64,000 nucleotides of DNA, taken from contig JAISUR010000027.1 in assembly GCA_031271975.1 (NCBI GenBank), positions 30,889-94,888 on the forward strand, written 5' to 3'. Source of the DNA: Propionibacteriaceae bacterium (lineage in GTDB: Bacteria > Actinomycetota > Actinomycetes > Propionibacteriales > Propionibacteriaceae). The notes under the pieces are model-generated. The model was given only the letters and a program-made list of their open reading frames with translations. It searched no databases and was not told the DNA's origin. Both the position numbers and the translations under genes were made by a program. Shown here piece after piece: positions 37,633 through 45,865 of this stretch. Numbering within the stretch: position 1 is the first letter of the stretch; each line of letters opens with the position of its first letter.

Positions 37633-38700
37633 CTACCCGCTCTTCTGGATCGCTTCCCACAGGCCGTTGAGATATGCGACGCCGAGGGCCCGGTCGTGGA
37701 GGCCGTATCCCGGGCGGCCGCGCTCGCCCCAGATGTCGCGGCCGTGGTCGGGCCGGACGTAGCCGTCGAAGCCCGTGTCGTGCAGGGCGCGCATGACCTC
37801 GTACATGTCGAGCGAACCTTCCGAACTCAGGTGCGCGGATTCGTGGAAGTCGCCGTTTGGCAGGCGCTTGATATTGCGCGCGTGGACGAACGGGACCTTG
37901 CCGCGGCCAGCGAACTCGCGGATGATCGCGGGCACGTCGTTGTCCGGATTCTCGCCCAGCGAACCCGTGCAGATGGTGAAACCGTGGTACGGCGAGTCGT
38001 GGAACGATTCGATCACGCGCAGGTCGGCGGCGTCCTTGACGATGCGCGGCAGGCCGAAAAGCTCGGACGGCGGGTCGTCGGGGTGAACCGCCAGCTTCAC
38101 GTCCAAGCGTTCGCAGACCGGCATGACCGCCTTGATGAAATAGCGGAAGTTGTCCGTCAACGCGGCGTTATCCACTTCCGCGTACGCGTCCAGCAACCCT
38201 TGCAGATCGGCCAGCCGTTCCGGTTCCCACCCGGGAAGCAAGAAACCGCCCGCCGAATCGGTGACCCGCCGCATCACATCTTGGGCGCTGCCGGCCACCA
38301 CCGCGCGTTCCAACGCCAGCGCGAAGGATCCGTCCGGCAGTTCATAGCGCAGGCTGGTGCGGATCCAGTCGAAGACCGGCATGAAGTTGTAGCAGATCAC
38401 CTTGATCTGGTGCGCCGCCAGATTCTCGATGGTCGCGATGTAGTTGGCGATGTACCGGTCCCGGCTGGGCCGTCCGATCTTGATGTCGTCGTGGATGTTG
38501 ACCGACTCGATGACTTCGAGCGCCAAACCGGCCGCTTCCACTTCTGCCCGCAGCGCGGCGATGCGCTCGCGCGGCCAAACCTCCCCGGCGGGAATGTCGA
38601 ACAGCGCGCCCACGATTTGGGTGACGCCGGGGATTTGGCGGATATGTTGCAGCGGTATCGGGTCGTTGTCGGAACCGTACCAGCGGAAGCCCATCTTCAT
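37633..38700 (-). CDS. uxuA: mannonate dehydratase
   Basis: UxuA dehydrates D-mannonate to 2-keto-3-deoxygluconate, the last specific step of glucuronate breakdown. The 355-residue protein shows MGFRWYGSDNDPIPLQHIRQIPG, CYNFMPVFDWIRT, the metal-binding region around AVHPDDPP and a late HARNIK segment. It is translationally coupled to the upstream nif3-like gene (4-base overlap). Control through the TGCAAACG sites ahead of nif3 is inferred. Confidence 0.96.
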   Translation of the reverse strand: MKMGFRWYGSDNDPIPLQHIRQIPGVTQIVGALFDIPAGEVWPRERIAALRAEVEAAGLALEVIESVNIHDDIKIGRPSRDRYIANYIATIENLAAHQIKVICYNFMPVFDWIRTSLRYELPDGSFALALERAVVAGSAQDVMRRVTDSAGGFLLPGWEPERLADLQGLLDAYAEVDNAALTDNFRYFIKAVMPVCERLDVKLAVHPDDPPSELFGLPRIVKDAADLRVIESFHDSPYHGFTICTGSLGENPDNDVPAIIREFAGRGKVPFVHARNIKRLPNGDFHESAHLSSEGSLDMYEVMRALHDTGFDGYVRPDHGRDIWGERGRPGYGLHDRALGVAYLNGLWEAIQKSG

Positions 38701-39503
38701 TCGGCATGCTCCAGCGAGGTGTAGTGGTCCTTGGCGGCGATGAAAGTGAACTCCAACTCGGGGACCAGTGGGGCGATCCAGTTGGCGAAGTGCTCCATGC
38801 CGGGCTGCTCGGAGGGGATGTGTCCGGTGACGATGAGGCCCTTCAGCAGGCCCAGCTCAATCGCGTCGACGGCGTATTCGCCGGTCTCCCACTCCCACGC
38901 TTCGCCAACGAGCACGGCGTCGGCGACCTGGCGGGCGATCAGCTTGCGGTTCTCGGGGTAGCCGCGGAAGCCCAAGTTCAGCCCCACGGAGGAGATTGCG
39001 GCGTTCGGATCGCCGACGTACCGCAGCGATGTGGCGTTCAGACGCTCCGCGATCTGCGCCACCAGGTCGCCCAGTGGCGTGGTCGGGACGGCTGCCACCA
39101 GGTCTTCGGAGCCGAACTGCCAGCCCAGCTTCCAGAGGATTCCCGCGTCGATGGCGTCGGGGCGCACGTCGTGCAGTTGGTCGTGCTGGTGCCAGACCAC
39201 CATGCCGTGCTCTCTTACGAAGGCGCGCTTGGCCTCGTAGACCGGGTCGCCCGCCAACTCGTCCAACCCTTCGTTGAAGTGGTTGAAGTAGAGCGGCTCA
39301 TGGGTGATGAGCAACTGGGTGCCCGCCGCCGCGGCGCGCTTCAGGACGTCGAGGGTAGCCATCATGGTGACCGCCACCTTGGCAACCGGCGTGTTCGGAT
39401 CGCCGTCCAGGATGTAGTCGACGCCCTCGGGGCGGAAGCGCGACGGGATTTGGCTTTGGATCTTGGCGATAGCCTCGCCAGCAGTCATTGCAAACGTTTC
39501 CAT
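38697..39503 (-). CDS. Nif3-like dinuclear metal centre protein
   Basis: A 268-residue member of the Nif3/YbgI family, dinuclear metal hydrolase-like proteins of uncertain function. The usual THHP motif reads THEP (ITHEPLYF), while the C-terminal metal-binding H...E segment (DHYTSLEHAE) is kept. I prefer the ATG at 39503 because a good promoter (TTCACA, 17 bases, TAGAGT) ends 6 bases before it, giving a leaderless mRNA; an in-frame ATG lies at 39488. It is the first gene of an operon with uxuA, an uncommon partner for this family. Confidence 0.9.
   Translation of the reverse strand: METFAMTAGEAIAKIQSQIPSRFRPEGVDYILDGDPNTPVAKVAVTMMATLDVLKRAAAAGTQLLITHEPLYFNHFNEGLDELAGDPVYEAKRAFVREHGMVVWHQHDQLHDVRPDAIDAGILWKLGWQFGSEDLVAAVPTTPLGDLVAQIAERLNATSLRYVGDPNAAISSVGLNLGFRGYPENRKLIARQVADAVLVGEAWEWETGEYAVDAIELGLLKGLIVTGHIPSEQPGMEHFANWIAPLVPELEFTFIAAKDHYTSLEHAE
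39489..39502 (-). promoter_or_regulatory. candidate LacI-type operator 1 (hexuronate)
   Basis: TGCAAACGTTTCCA on the plus strand, a near-palindrome (6 of 7 pairs). It lies just downstream of the predicted nif3-uxuA transcription start, a classic repressor position. The pattern TGCAAACGnnnCCA occurs three times around this lacI gene. Confidence 0.65.
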
Positions 39504-39509
39504 ATTGTC

Positions 39510-39538
39510 ACTCTACTGCGTAATCAGGCCGGTGTGAA
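39510..39538 (-). promoter_or_regulatory. candidate promoter of nif3-uxuA
   Basis: Read on the minus strand: -35 TTCACA (39533-39538), 17-base spacer, -10 TAGAGT (39510-39515), then 6 bases to the ATG at 39503. Confidence 0.6.
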
Positions 39539-39559
39539 GGGTATCTCGTTGCAGAGAAA

Positions 39560-39573
39560 TGCAAACGCATCCA
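39560..39573. promoter_or_regulatory. candidate LacI-type operator 2 (hexuronate)
   Basis: TGCAAACGCATCCA shares the TGCAAACGnnnCCA pattern with the two other sites. It is centred 71 bp upstream of operator 1, a spacing that would allow DNA looping by a LacI-family tetramer. Confidence 0.5.
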
Positions 39574-39580
39574 GAATCAG

Positions 39581-40567
39581 CTACTGCGGCGCGACTCCAG
39601 TCGAGGCCCGCACGGTCAGCCCGGCGGGCAGCAAAATGTGTTCCGGCGTGGAACTGGCGCCGGTGCGGTCCTTCAGCAGCCGGAGCAGCGTCGCGGCGGC
39701 GGATTGGCCGATGCGCTCTTTGGGCGAGGAAATGGTGGTCAGCTTCGGAGCGCACATGGAGGCCATCGCGATGTCGTCATTGCCGATGATGGAGACATCC
39801 GCCGGGACGGACACTCCCCGGGAGAGCAGCCGGTTGAGCATCCCGATGGCGAGGAGGTCATTGAAGGCGATGATGCCGCTGGCGCCCGTCGCCAAAGCCA
39901 AGTCGCCGGCCAGCGTTCCGGCGTCGAACGTCGGGGTGGCGGACTGCACCACGTCGACCTTCACGCCCAGTTCTTCGGCGATGGCCAACCCTTCGCGGCG
40001 GCGGGCGTCGCTCCAGGAGCCGGGCGGTCCGGCGACGTAGGCGATGTGCCGGTGGCCGAGCGCGGCCAGGTGCTGCACGGCCTGTTGGATGCCCGGCACC
40101 GGGTCGATCGTCACGCAGGCCAGCGAATCGACAATGCGGTTCAAGACGACGGTGGTCGCCGGATCCGCCAAGGTCACCAGGTCGGCGTCTGCCAACCGCG
40201 GCGAGCAGATCAGCAGCCCGTCGCTGGACTGCCGCAAGGTGTGCAGCATTTCCCGCTCCCAGGCCGTGTCTTCGTCGGAATCGGCCAGCAGCAGGTGGTA
40301 GTCGGTGCGGCGCAGGTGCATGGAGACACCCTTGAGCACTTCGGTGTAATAGGGGTTTTCAAGGTCGGGAACCAAGAGCCCGACGTTGCCGGTCCGCCCG
40401 TTGATCAGCGCGCGTGCGGCGCGGTTCGGCTGGTAGCCCAACTTGGCCGCCGCGTCCAGCACCGCCTCCCGCGTCGCCGGCGACACGATCCCCCCGGACA
40501 TCGCCCGGGAAACCGTGGACGGCGAAACCCCAACCGCCTTCGCGACGTCTGTAACCGTGGGACCCAT
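39581..40567 (-). CDS. LacI-family transcriptional regulator of hexuronate genes
   Basis: A 328-residue LacI/GalR-type regulator: N-terminal helix-turn-helix TVTDVAKAVGVSPSTVSRAM with the hinge helix GYQPNRAARAL, then a periplasmic-binding-protein-like sensor domain. I chose the ATG at 40567; a TTG at 40585 is possible. A promoter is visible upstream (TAGAAT at 40594-40599 on the minus strand). It lies between the nif3-uxuA operon and the divergent uxuB-uxaC operon, so it probably represses both and responds to a hexuronate intermediate. Confidence 0.93.
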   Translation of the reverse strand: MGPTVTDVAKAVGVSPSTVSRAMSGGIVSPATREAVLDAAAKLGYQPNRAARALINGRTGNVGLLVPDLENPYYTEVLKGVSMHLRRTDYHLLLADSDEDTAWEREMLHTLRQSSDGLLICSPRLADADLVTLADPATTVVLNRIVDSLACVTIDPVPGIQQAVQHLAALGHRHIAYVAGPPGSWSDARRREGLAIAEELGVKVDVVQSATPTFDAGTLAGDLALATGASGIIAFNDLLAIGMLNRLLSRGVSVPADVSIIGNDDIAMASMCAPKLTTISSPKERIGQSAAATLLRLLKDRTGASSTPEHILLPAGLTVRASTGVAPQ

Positions 40568-40639
40568 GGCTCCCCCTTTTCTCAATCACGCAGATTCTAA
40601 CTGCGGTTGACAGCAATTGGAACGATTTCGCGCACATGT

Positions 40640-40668
40640 TTGACAGATCTTGCAAACGTTGCCACAAT
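40640..40668 (+). promoter_or_regulatory. uxuB-uxaC promoter with embedded operator 3
   Basis: -35 TTGACA (40640-40645), 17-base spacer, -10 CACAAT (40663-40668). The third operator copy, TGCAAACGTTGCCA (40651-40664), fills the spacer, so a bound repressor would block RNA polymerase. Confidence 0.65.
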
Positions 40669-40688
40669 CTTGCAAGAAGGGAGCCGGG

Positions 40689-42050
40689 ATGTCGCAGCCG
40701 ACACTGAGCGAGGCCGCCTTGAGCACGCTGCGGCCAGAACTCCAGCCCCTCGTCCGTCACGGCGAGTTGAGCCCACGCATCGTCCACTTCGGGTTGGGAG
40801 CTTTCCACCGCGCACACCAATGCGTCTACACCGAATGCGCGGGCGGCGGCTGGGGAATCGCCGCCGTCGCCAACACCAATGCCGCCCTGGTGCGGGCGCT
40901 GCGGCGGCAGGACTGCTACTTCTCCGTGTTGGAGCGCCGTCCGGATGCCGCCGTCGCGGCAGTCAACGGCGCCCTGGCCGAGGCGCTGCTGTCCGGCGAC
41001 GACCACGCCCGCGTCCAAGAACTGCTGGCGGACCCCCAAGTGAGCCTGGTCACGCTGACGATCACCGAGAAGGGCTACTCCCCCGACGCCGCGCCTTTCC
41101 AGCACATCGCGTCCTCCCTGGCAGCCCGGTATCGCGGGCACCGCAAACCGCTGACCATAATCAGTTGCGACAACATGGCGGCAAATGGCGCCCGCACCCG
41201 CGAAACCGCACTGCGAGCTGTCGCCGGACTTGACGCAGGACCGGGGCTGGCAAGCTGGGTGGAACGCGCTTGCGCCTTCCCCGACACGTTGGTGGACCGG
41301 ATCGTGCCCGCTACAACCGAGGCCGACAAGGCCCTTTGCCAGGCCGCGCTGGGTGTGGCCGACGACGCCCCCGCGGTGGCCGAGCCGTTTCGCCAATGGG
41401 TGATTCAAGACTGCTTCGCCACCGAACGCCCAGCCTGGGAGGTGGCCGGAGCCGAGTTCACCTCCGATGTCGCGCCCCATCAGTTGGCGAAGCTGCGCCT
41501 GCTCAACGGTTCGCATTCGGCATTGGCCTATCTGGGCCTGGCAGCCGGATTGCAAACTATCGACGCGGCCATGAACACCGATTGGGGACCGGGCATCGTG
41601 CGCGGCATCTGCGCGGAAGCCGGGCCCGCGCTGCCCGCAGGCGGGCCCGACCCGGCCCAATACGCCAAAACCCTGGTCAGGCGTTTTCAGAATCCGGCAA
41701 TGTTCCACCAGTTGCGCCAGATCGCCGCGGACGGCTCGCAGAAAGTGCCGTACCGGTGGCTGGACACGATGCGGGCCCGACCCGGGGCAACCCCCACGCA
41801 TGAAGCCGCCCTCGCCGCATGGGTGTGGGCCTGCCGACCGGAAACCGCCGCCGCGTACGGCATCGCCGATCCGCTGGCGGAAGAACTCGCAGCTTGCTGG
41901 GCTGACGCCACCGTGGCGCAGGCGCTGGCCAGATTGCTGGGCCTGCTGGGCTACGCGGACCTGGCCACACCAAGCTTGCAGGACCGGATCACCGAACTCG
42001 TGGATGGATTGGAGCAGCAACATGGACGACCGCTTCCTATTACGCGATGA
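40689..42050 (+). CDS. uxuB: mannitol dehydrogenase-family fructuronate reductase
   Basis: Probable D-mannonate:NAD oxidoreductase (fructuronate reductase), which reduces fructuronate to mannonate. The 453-residue protein has the NAD-binding GLGAFHRAHQ near the N-terminus and the catalytic K-x(4)-N-x(2)-H motif in KLRLLNGSH (about residue 267). AAGGGAG lies 5 bases before the ATG at 40689. Other members of the family reduce mannitol or tagaturonate, but the neighbours uxaC and uxuA favour fructuronate. Its end overlaps uxaC by 29 bases. Confidence 0.92.
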   Translation: MSQPTLSEAALSTLRPELQPLVRHGELSPRIVHFGLGAFHRAHQCVYTECAGGGWGIAAVANTNAALVRALRRQDCYFSVLERRPDAAVAAVNGALAEALLSGDDHARVQELLADPQVSLVTLTITEKGYSPDAAPFQHIASSLAARYRGHRKPLTIISCDNMAANGARTRETALRAVAGLDAGPGLASWVERACAFPDTLVDRIVPATTEADKALCQAALGVADDAPAVAEPFRQWVIQDCFATERPAWEVAGAEFTSDVAPHQLAKLRLLNGSHSALAYLGLAAGLQTIDAAMNTDWGPGIVRGICAEAGPALPAGGPDPAQYAKTLVRRFQNPAMFHQLRQIAADGSQKVPYRWLDTMRARPGATPTHEAALAAWVWACRPETAAAYGIADPLAEELAACWADATVAQALARLLGLLGYADLATPSLQDRITELVDGLEQQHGRPLPITR

Positions 42051-43248
42051 CGTCGCCGCGGAGATCTATGCGGAGATCGCCGACCTCCCGATCATCGACT
42101 ACCACTCCCACTTGGACGCCCGGCAACTCCTGGCCAACCAGCCATTCGAGAATCTGACCGACCTGTGGCTGGGCTCGGACCACTACAAATGGCGGCTGAT
42201 GCGCGCGAATGGCGTGCCAGAGGACCTGGTGACCGGCGCGGGCAACGACTTCGCCAAGTTCTCCGCCTTCGCCGCCACTTTGGAGAAGGCCGTCGGCAAC
42301 CCCGTCTACGAATGGGCCCATCTGGAGTTGCGCCGCTATTTCGGCATCCGCACTGCGCTGAACGCCGCCACCGCGCCCGCCATCTGGGAACAGGCAAACG
42401 CCGCCCTGGCGACGCCGGACTTTCTCCCGCAAGCCATTCTGGAACGCTCGCGGGTCGAGGTCGCCGTCACCACCGACGACCCCGCGGACGACCTGGCCGC
42501 CCATGTGGCGCTAGCAGGGTTGGACGCGCCGTGGCGGGTGCTCCCGAGCTTCCGTCCCGACTCCTACTTGGACGACCCCGCCGCGCCGCTGGACCAGCTG
42601 CCCGAGGCCATGGCCCGCTTTGGGCGGCTCGGGTGCCGCACCGCTGATTTCGGCCTCGACCGTTTCCGGATGTCCGAAGGCGCGGGAAGGTTGGTCGAGC
42701 TGCTGGGCATGGTGAAATCGCTGGGTTGGACCGCACAAGTGCATTTCGGCGTGGACCGCCGCCAGAACCTGCCCATGACCCAGGTTCTCGGCCCCAACAC
42801 CGGCTTCGATTCCATCGGCGCGCAAGCCGGCATCGTGGACGAGTTGCGGCTGCTGCTGCAGCTCGCGCACGAAGCGGGCAAGCTGCCCGACATGATCTTG
42901 TACCCCTTGAATCCGGCAGATTGGCCTGTCGCGGCCACATTGCTGGGCAATTTCCAATCCGAGTCGGTTCGCCTGCAACTGGGCGCCGCCTGGTGGTTCA
43001 ACGACCACGTAGCGGGAATCAGGCGGCAGTTGGAGACGCTCGCCACCACTGGCCTGCTGGGCAACTTCACCGGAATGCTCACCGACTCGCGATCCCTGCT
43101 TTCCTACGCGCGCCACGACTACTTCCGGCGCATCCTGGCCACCCACCTGGCCCAGTGGCACGCCGCTGGGCGCGTCGGCGACTTGGACTTGCTCAAACAA
43201 GTGGCCCGGGACGTCAGCTACCACAACGCCAAACGCCGCTTCGCTTAA
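42022..43248 (+). CDS. uxaC: glucuronate isomerase
   Basis: UxaC isomerises glucuronate to fructuronate (and galacturonate to tagaturonate), the first pathway step. The N-terminal DYHSHLDA metal motif and PFENLTDLWLGSDHYKWRLMR are diagnostic, as are GNFTGMLTDSRSLLSYARHDYFRR near the C-terminus. At 408 residues it is shorter than the usual 460-470. The ATG at 42022 has GGAG 7 bases upstream, inside uxuB. A strong terminator follows. Confidence 0.93.
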   Translation: MDDRFLLRDDVAAEIYAEIADLPIIDYHSHLDARQLLANQPFENLTDLWLGSDHYKWRLMRANGVPEDLVTGAGNDFAKFSAFAATLEKAVGNPVYEWAHLELRRYFGIRTALNAATAPAIWEQANAALATPDFLPQAILERSRVEVAVTTDDPADDLAAHVALAGLDAPWRVLPSFRPDSYLDDPAAPLDQLPEAMARFGRLGCRTADFGLDRFRMSEGAGRLVELLGMVKSLGWTAQVHFGVDRRQNLPMTQVLGPNTGFDSIGAQAGIVDELRLLLQLAHEAGKLPDMILYPLNPADWPVAATLLGNFQSESVRLQLGAAWWFNDHVAGIRRQLETLATTGLLGNFTGMLTDSRSLLSYARHDYFRRILATHLAQWHAAGRVGDLDLLKQVARDVSYHNAKRRFA

Positions 43249-43252
43249 ACGA

Positions 43253-43282
43253 AAAGGCCCCGCCCAGACGGGCGGGGCCTTT
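43253..43282. terminator. bidirectional rho-independent terminator
   Basis: AAAGGCCCCGCCC, AGAC loop, GGGCGGGGCCTTT: a 13-bp perfect stem whose ends give U-runs in both directions. It serves the convergent uxaC and rplL genes. Confidence 0.92.
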
Positions 43283-43300
43283 CGAGCCTTCGGGCCAGTG

Positions 43301-43705
43301 TCACTTGATGGACACGGCGGCGCCGGCGGCCTCCAGGGCCTCCTTCGCCTTCGCGGCGGCGTCGCGGGTGACACGCTCCAGGATGACCTTCGGAGCGGCC
43401 TCGACCAGATCCTTGGCCTCCTTCAGGCCCAGGTTCGTCAGCGCGCGCACCTCCTTGATGACCTGGATCTTCTTGTCGCCGGCGGAGTCGAGCACGACGT
43501 CGACCTCGTTCGAGACCTCTTCCTCAGCGGCGGCTTCGCCACCGCCGGCGGGAGCGGCGCCCGGAGCGACGGCGACCGCAACCGGGGCGGCAGCCGTGAC
43601 GCCGAACGTCTCTTCAAAGGTCTTCACGAATTCACTGAGCTCGATGAGCGTCATCTCTTTGAACGCTTCGAGCAGCTCCTCGGAGCTGATTTTCTTGGCA
43701 GCCAT
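43301..43705 (-). CDS. rplL: 50S ribosomal protein L7/L12
   Basis: L7/L12 forms the ribosomal stalk that recruits translation factors. The 134-residue protein has the N-terminal dimer domain ([23 protein letters not shown]), the Ala/Gly/Pro hinge and the C-terminal domain with KIQVIKEVR and [11 protein letters not shown]. Start ATG with AGAAGG upstream; 23 bases downstream of rplJ. Confidence 0.98.
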   Translation of the reverse strand: MAAKKISSEELLEAFKEMTLIELSEFVKTFEETFGVTAAAPVAVAVAPGAAPAGGGEAAAEEEVSNEVDVVLDSAGDKKIQVIKEVRALTNLGLKEAKDLVEAAPKVILERVTRDAAAKAKEALEAAGAAVSIK

Positions 43706-43728
43706 TTTTCCTTCTCTTTCCCTAAGTC

Positions 43729-44247
43729 CTAAGCAGCCTTCTTTTGATCTTCAAGAGCACCCAGGAGCCTTGCGGCCTGGGAGAGCGGCGCGGCAAACAG
43801 CCCCACAGCCTGGGACAGGTTGCCTTGCAGAGCGCCAGCGAGCTTGGCGAGCAGAACCTCGCGAGACTCCAAATCGGCCAACTTCTTGACCGTCTCGGCG
43901 TCGAGGACACGACCGTCCATGACACCACCCTTGATGACCAGATGCGGGTTGCCCTTCGCGAACTCCCGCAGCCCCTTGGCGGTGGCTGCGACATCGCCCT
44001 TGACGAATGCGATCGCCGTCGGCCCGGTGAGCTGGGAATCCAGCCCCTCGATCCCGGCCTGCGTGGCGGCAATCTTCGCAAGGGTGTTCTTCGCGATGGC
44101 ATAGCTGGCGTTCTCCCCCAGCGATCTGCGCAATTTCTTCAGATCGGCGACGGAGAGGCCGCGGTATTCGGTCAGCACGGCGGCTGTCGATTCGCTGAAA
44201 AGATCTTTCAGCTCGGCGACGGCTGCTGCCTTGTCCGGCCTAGCCAT
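43729..44247 (-). CDS. rplJ: 50S ribosomal protein L10
   Basis: L10 anchors L7/L12 dimers on the ribosome. The 172-residue protein shows [25 protein letters not shown] and [17 protein letters not shown] precedes the ATG. It is co-transcribed with rplL, and both are probably controlled by L10 binding to the leader upstream. Confidence 0.97.
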   Translation of the reverse strand: MARPDKAAAVAELKDLFSESTAAVLTEYRGLSVADLKKLRRSLGENASYAIAKNTLAKIAATQAGIEGLDSQLTGPTAIAFVKGDVAATAKGLREFAKGNPHLVIKGGVMDGRVLDAETVKKLADLESREVLLAKLAGALQGNLSQAVGLFAAPLSQAARLLGALEDQKKAA

Positions 44248-44299
44248 GGGTCTCCTTCCCCACTTGTGGTTATCGTCAGTGCCACTGGCCGCCGGAATG

Positions 44300-44412
44300 A
44301 AAAAGACCCGTGCGCACAGGCGCTACGGGTCAACTCAGAATCGAGTATTAACGTTTCACCTGCGCGGGCTTTACCGGCTCTTACGAGCTGTACCGGCGGT
44401 CTGCGGCAGCGA
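44300..44412 (-). ncRNA. L10 leader with candidate attenuator hairpin
   Basis: On the minus strand the untranslated region has CCGCAGACCGCCGGTACAGC...GAGCCGGTAAAGCCCGCGCAGGTG, which matches the actinobacterial L10 leader pattern (an autoregulatory element bound by L10). It is followed by GACCCGTAGCGC-CTGT-GCGCACGGGTC and a U-run (44300-44331), a terminator-like stem. A possible promoter is -35 TTGGCC (44439-44444) and -10 TAGGGT (44415-44420). Confidence 0.8.
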
Positions 44413-44458
44413 CAACCCTACGCCAAGAGCTGGGTTGCGGCCAAATCTGCGGTCAGGG

Positions 44459-44487
44459 CTGGACTCGTGGAACAAGTCCGGGATGAC
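44459..44487. repeat. remnant of intergenic repeat, copy I
   Basis: GGACTCGTGGAACAAGTCCGGGATGACC is the closing arm of the palindromic family without its partner. The rest of the 378-base gap between rplJ and the lipoprotein holds the L10 leader and otherwise nothing I can support. Confidence 0.6.
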
Positions 44488-44625
44488 CAGTTGAAGGTCG
44501 GCGGCAACCCAGGGCGAAACCCGCGTTGGCCAGGGAAGATGGGTTCTCACAGATTGGCCACAGCGGGGTCTTGGTTTTTCGAAAACGAAAGTTACACTGG
44601 AGGGTCATCTCTTGAAAGGACCACA

Positions 44626-45156
44626 ATGAAGACAACGCCCCGAATCGCGGCAGCCCTGGTCGCGGCAACTTGCCTATTCGCCCTCAGCGCCTGCGTCCCC
44701 GCGCTGAACACCACGGGTACGCCCGCCCCCGCCGACCAGCCCACGCAGGTCGACGAGCCCGTGACCGAGCCGACGACTGAAGCGCCGGTTGACGAGCCCG
44801 CGGATGATCCGGTCGTGCCCGCGGCCGGCGACTACTGCACGGCTTGGAAGGCCGCCTACGACGAGATGCAGACTTTCAGCACAGACATGCAGGAGTGGGC
44901 CAGCAACCAGGAATGGTCGAAGATCGCTGTTGCCGGCAAGAAGCTCGTGGCCACCTTTGACCAAGCTGCGGCTCTGGCCACAGACAGCGACGTGAAGCAA
45001 GCTATCCAGACCCTCAGCAAGGGTTTCGGCCAGTATGCCGACGCCGCAGGCTCGAAGGACCTGAGTGCCTTGATGGAAGCCGCCAAGACCATGATGGACA
45101 AGGACTTCATGAGCGCGGCCGTCACTTTCGGGATGGAAGCCGGCACTTGCGGCTAA
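44626..45156 (+). CDS. small secreted lipoprotein, unknown
   Basis: A 176-residue lipoprotein with lipobox LSAC (Cys23), a Thr/Pro/Glu/Asp-rich linker (about residues 28-65) and a helical C-terminal domain with two Cys residues (DYCTAW and GTCG), which may form a disulphide. AAAGGA lies 5 bases before the ATG. The frame is open further upstream but that part has no start signal. I do not recognise a family. Confidence 0.8.
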   Translation: MKTTPRIAAALVAATCLFALSACVPALNTTGTPAPADQPTQVDEPVTEPTTEAPVDEPADDPVVPAAGDYCTAWKAAYDEMQTFSTDMQEWASNQEWSKIAVAGKKLVATFDQAAALATDSDVKQAIQTLSKGFGQYADAAGSKDLSALMEAAKTMMDKDFMSAAVTFGMEAGTCG

Positions 45157-45171
45157 GCGATTGAGCAACGC

Positions 45172-45201
45172 GAAAGCGGCCACCTTCGGGTGGCCGCTTT
45201 C
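45172..45201. terminator. bidirectional rho-independent terminator with UUCG loop
   Basis: GAAAGCGGCCACC-TTCG-GGTGGCCGCTTTC, a perfect 13-bp stem with a stable tetraloop, between the convergent lipoprotein and tenA genes. It starts 15 bases after the lipoprotein stop and ends 1 base before the tenA stop. Confidence 0.93.
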
Positions 45202-45202
45202 G

Positions 45203-45865
45203 TTATGCCTGCCAGGCCATGTCCCAAAAGGCCAGCTCGTGTTCGCTGCCCGCGCGGAAAACCGCGCGCAACCGGGCGTCTTGCGCTTCGCCCAATCCGG
45301 CCGTGACCTGGTCGATGAAAGCCACCGCGTCGTCATAGACCGCCTGGTACTCCGGGCCGGAATAATATTCGGCCCAACGCCGGTAATAGTTGCCCTCCAA
45401 AGTGCCGGCCCGCTGGGCCTGGGCCAGGGCGTGGCGGGCGACGTGGAAATAGCTGAGCGTGCAGGGCATCGCCGACATGAAACCCTCCAGCCAGGTTTCG
45501 CCGCGGGCGACGCCCAACATGAAGTCCAGATAGGCGCGGTTGGCGGGCAGCACTTCGCGGCGCAGCGCGTCGGCTTCGCTGAGGCCGAAATCGGCCAAGT
45601 AGGCGATGTGGGTCTGGGTCTCGTCGGAGATCACCGCCGCCATGTCGCCGTACAGATGCCGCATGACGGAAATGTCGTCCGCCTTCACGAAACAGATGGC
45701 GAACACCTTCGTGTATTCGGCCAGGAAAAGCGTGTCCTGGACGAGGTAGTCGCGGAACTTCGGACGCGGCAACTCCCCCGACGCCAGGGCGGCCACGAAC
45801 GGGTGCTGGCAGCACCTGGCCCAAACATCCGCAACCGAATCAATCAGTTCTTGCGCGTAACCCAT
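45203..45865 (-). CDS. tenA: aminopyrimidine aminohydrolase / thiaminase II
   Basis: TenA hydrolyses aminomethyl-pyrimidine breakdown products of thiamine, so the pyrimidine can be salvaged. The 220-residue protein keeps the active-site residues at the same positions as the Bacillus enzyme: Asp44 (LVQDTLF), Cys135 (MPCTLSY) and a Glu near 208 (SEHELAFWD). The ATG at 45865 lies inside thiE (26-base overlap). It is the last gene of the thi operon. Confidence 0.94.
   Translation of the reverse strand: MGYAQELIDSVADVWARCCQHPFVAALASGELPRPKFRDYLVQDTLFLAEYTKVFAICFVKADDISVMRHLYGDMAAVISDETQTHIAYLADFGLSEADALRREVLPANRAYLDFMLGVARGETWLEGFMSAMPCTLSYFHVARHALAQAQRAGTLEGNYYRRWAEYYSGPEYQAVYDDAVAFIDQVTAGLGEAQDARLRAVFRAGSEHELAFWDMAWQA

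Noticed and set aside
40359..42023. A 554-codon minus-strand frame opposite uxuB
   Set aside because: Shadow frame; uxuB on the plus strand has NAD-binding and catalytic motifs and a ribosome binding site.
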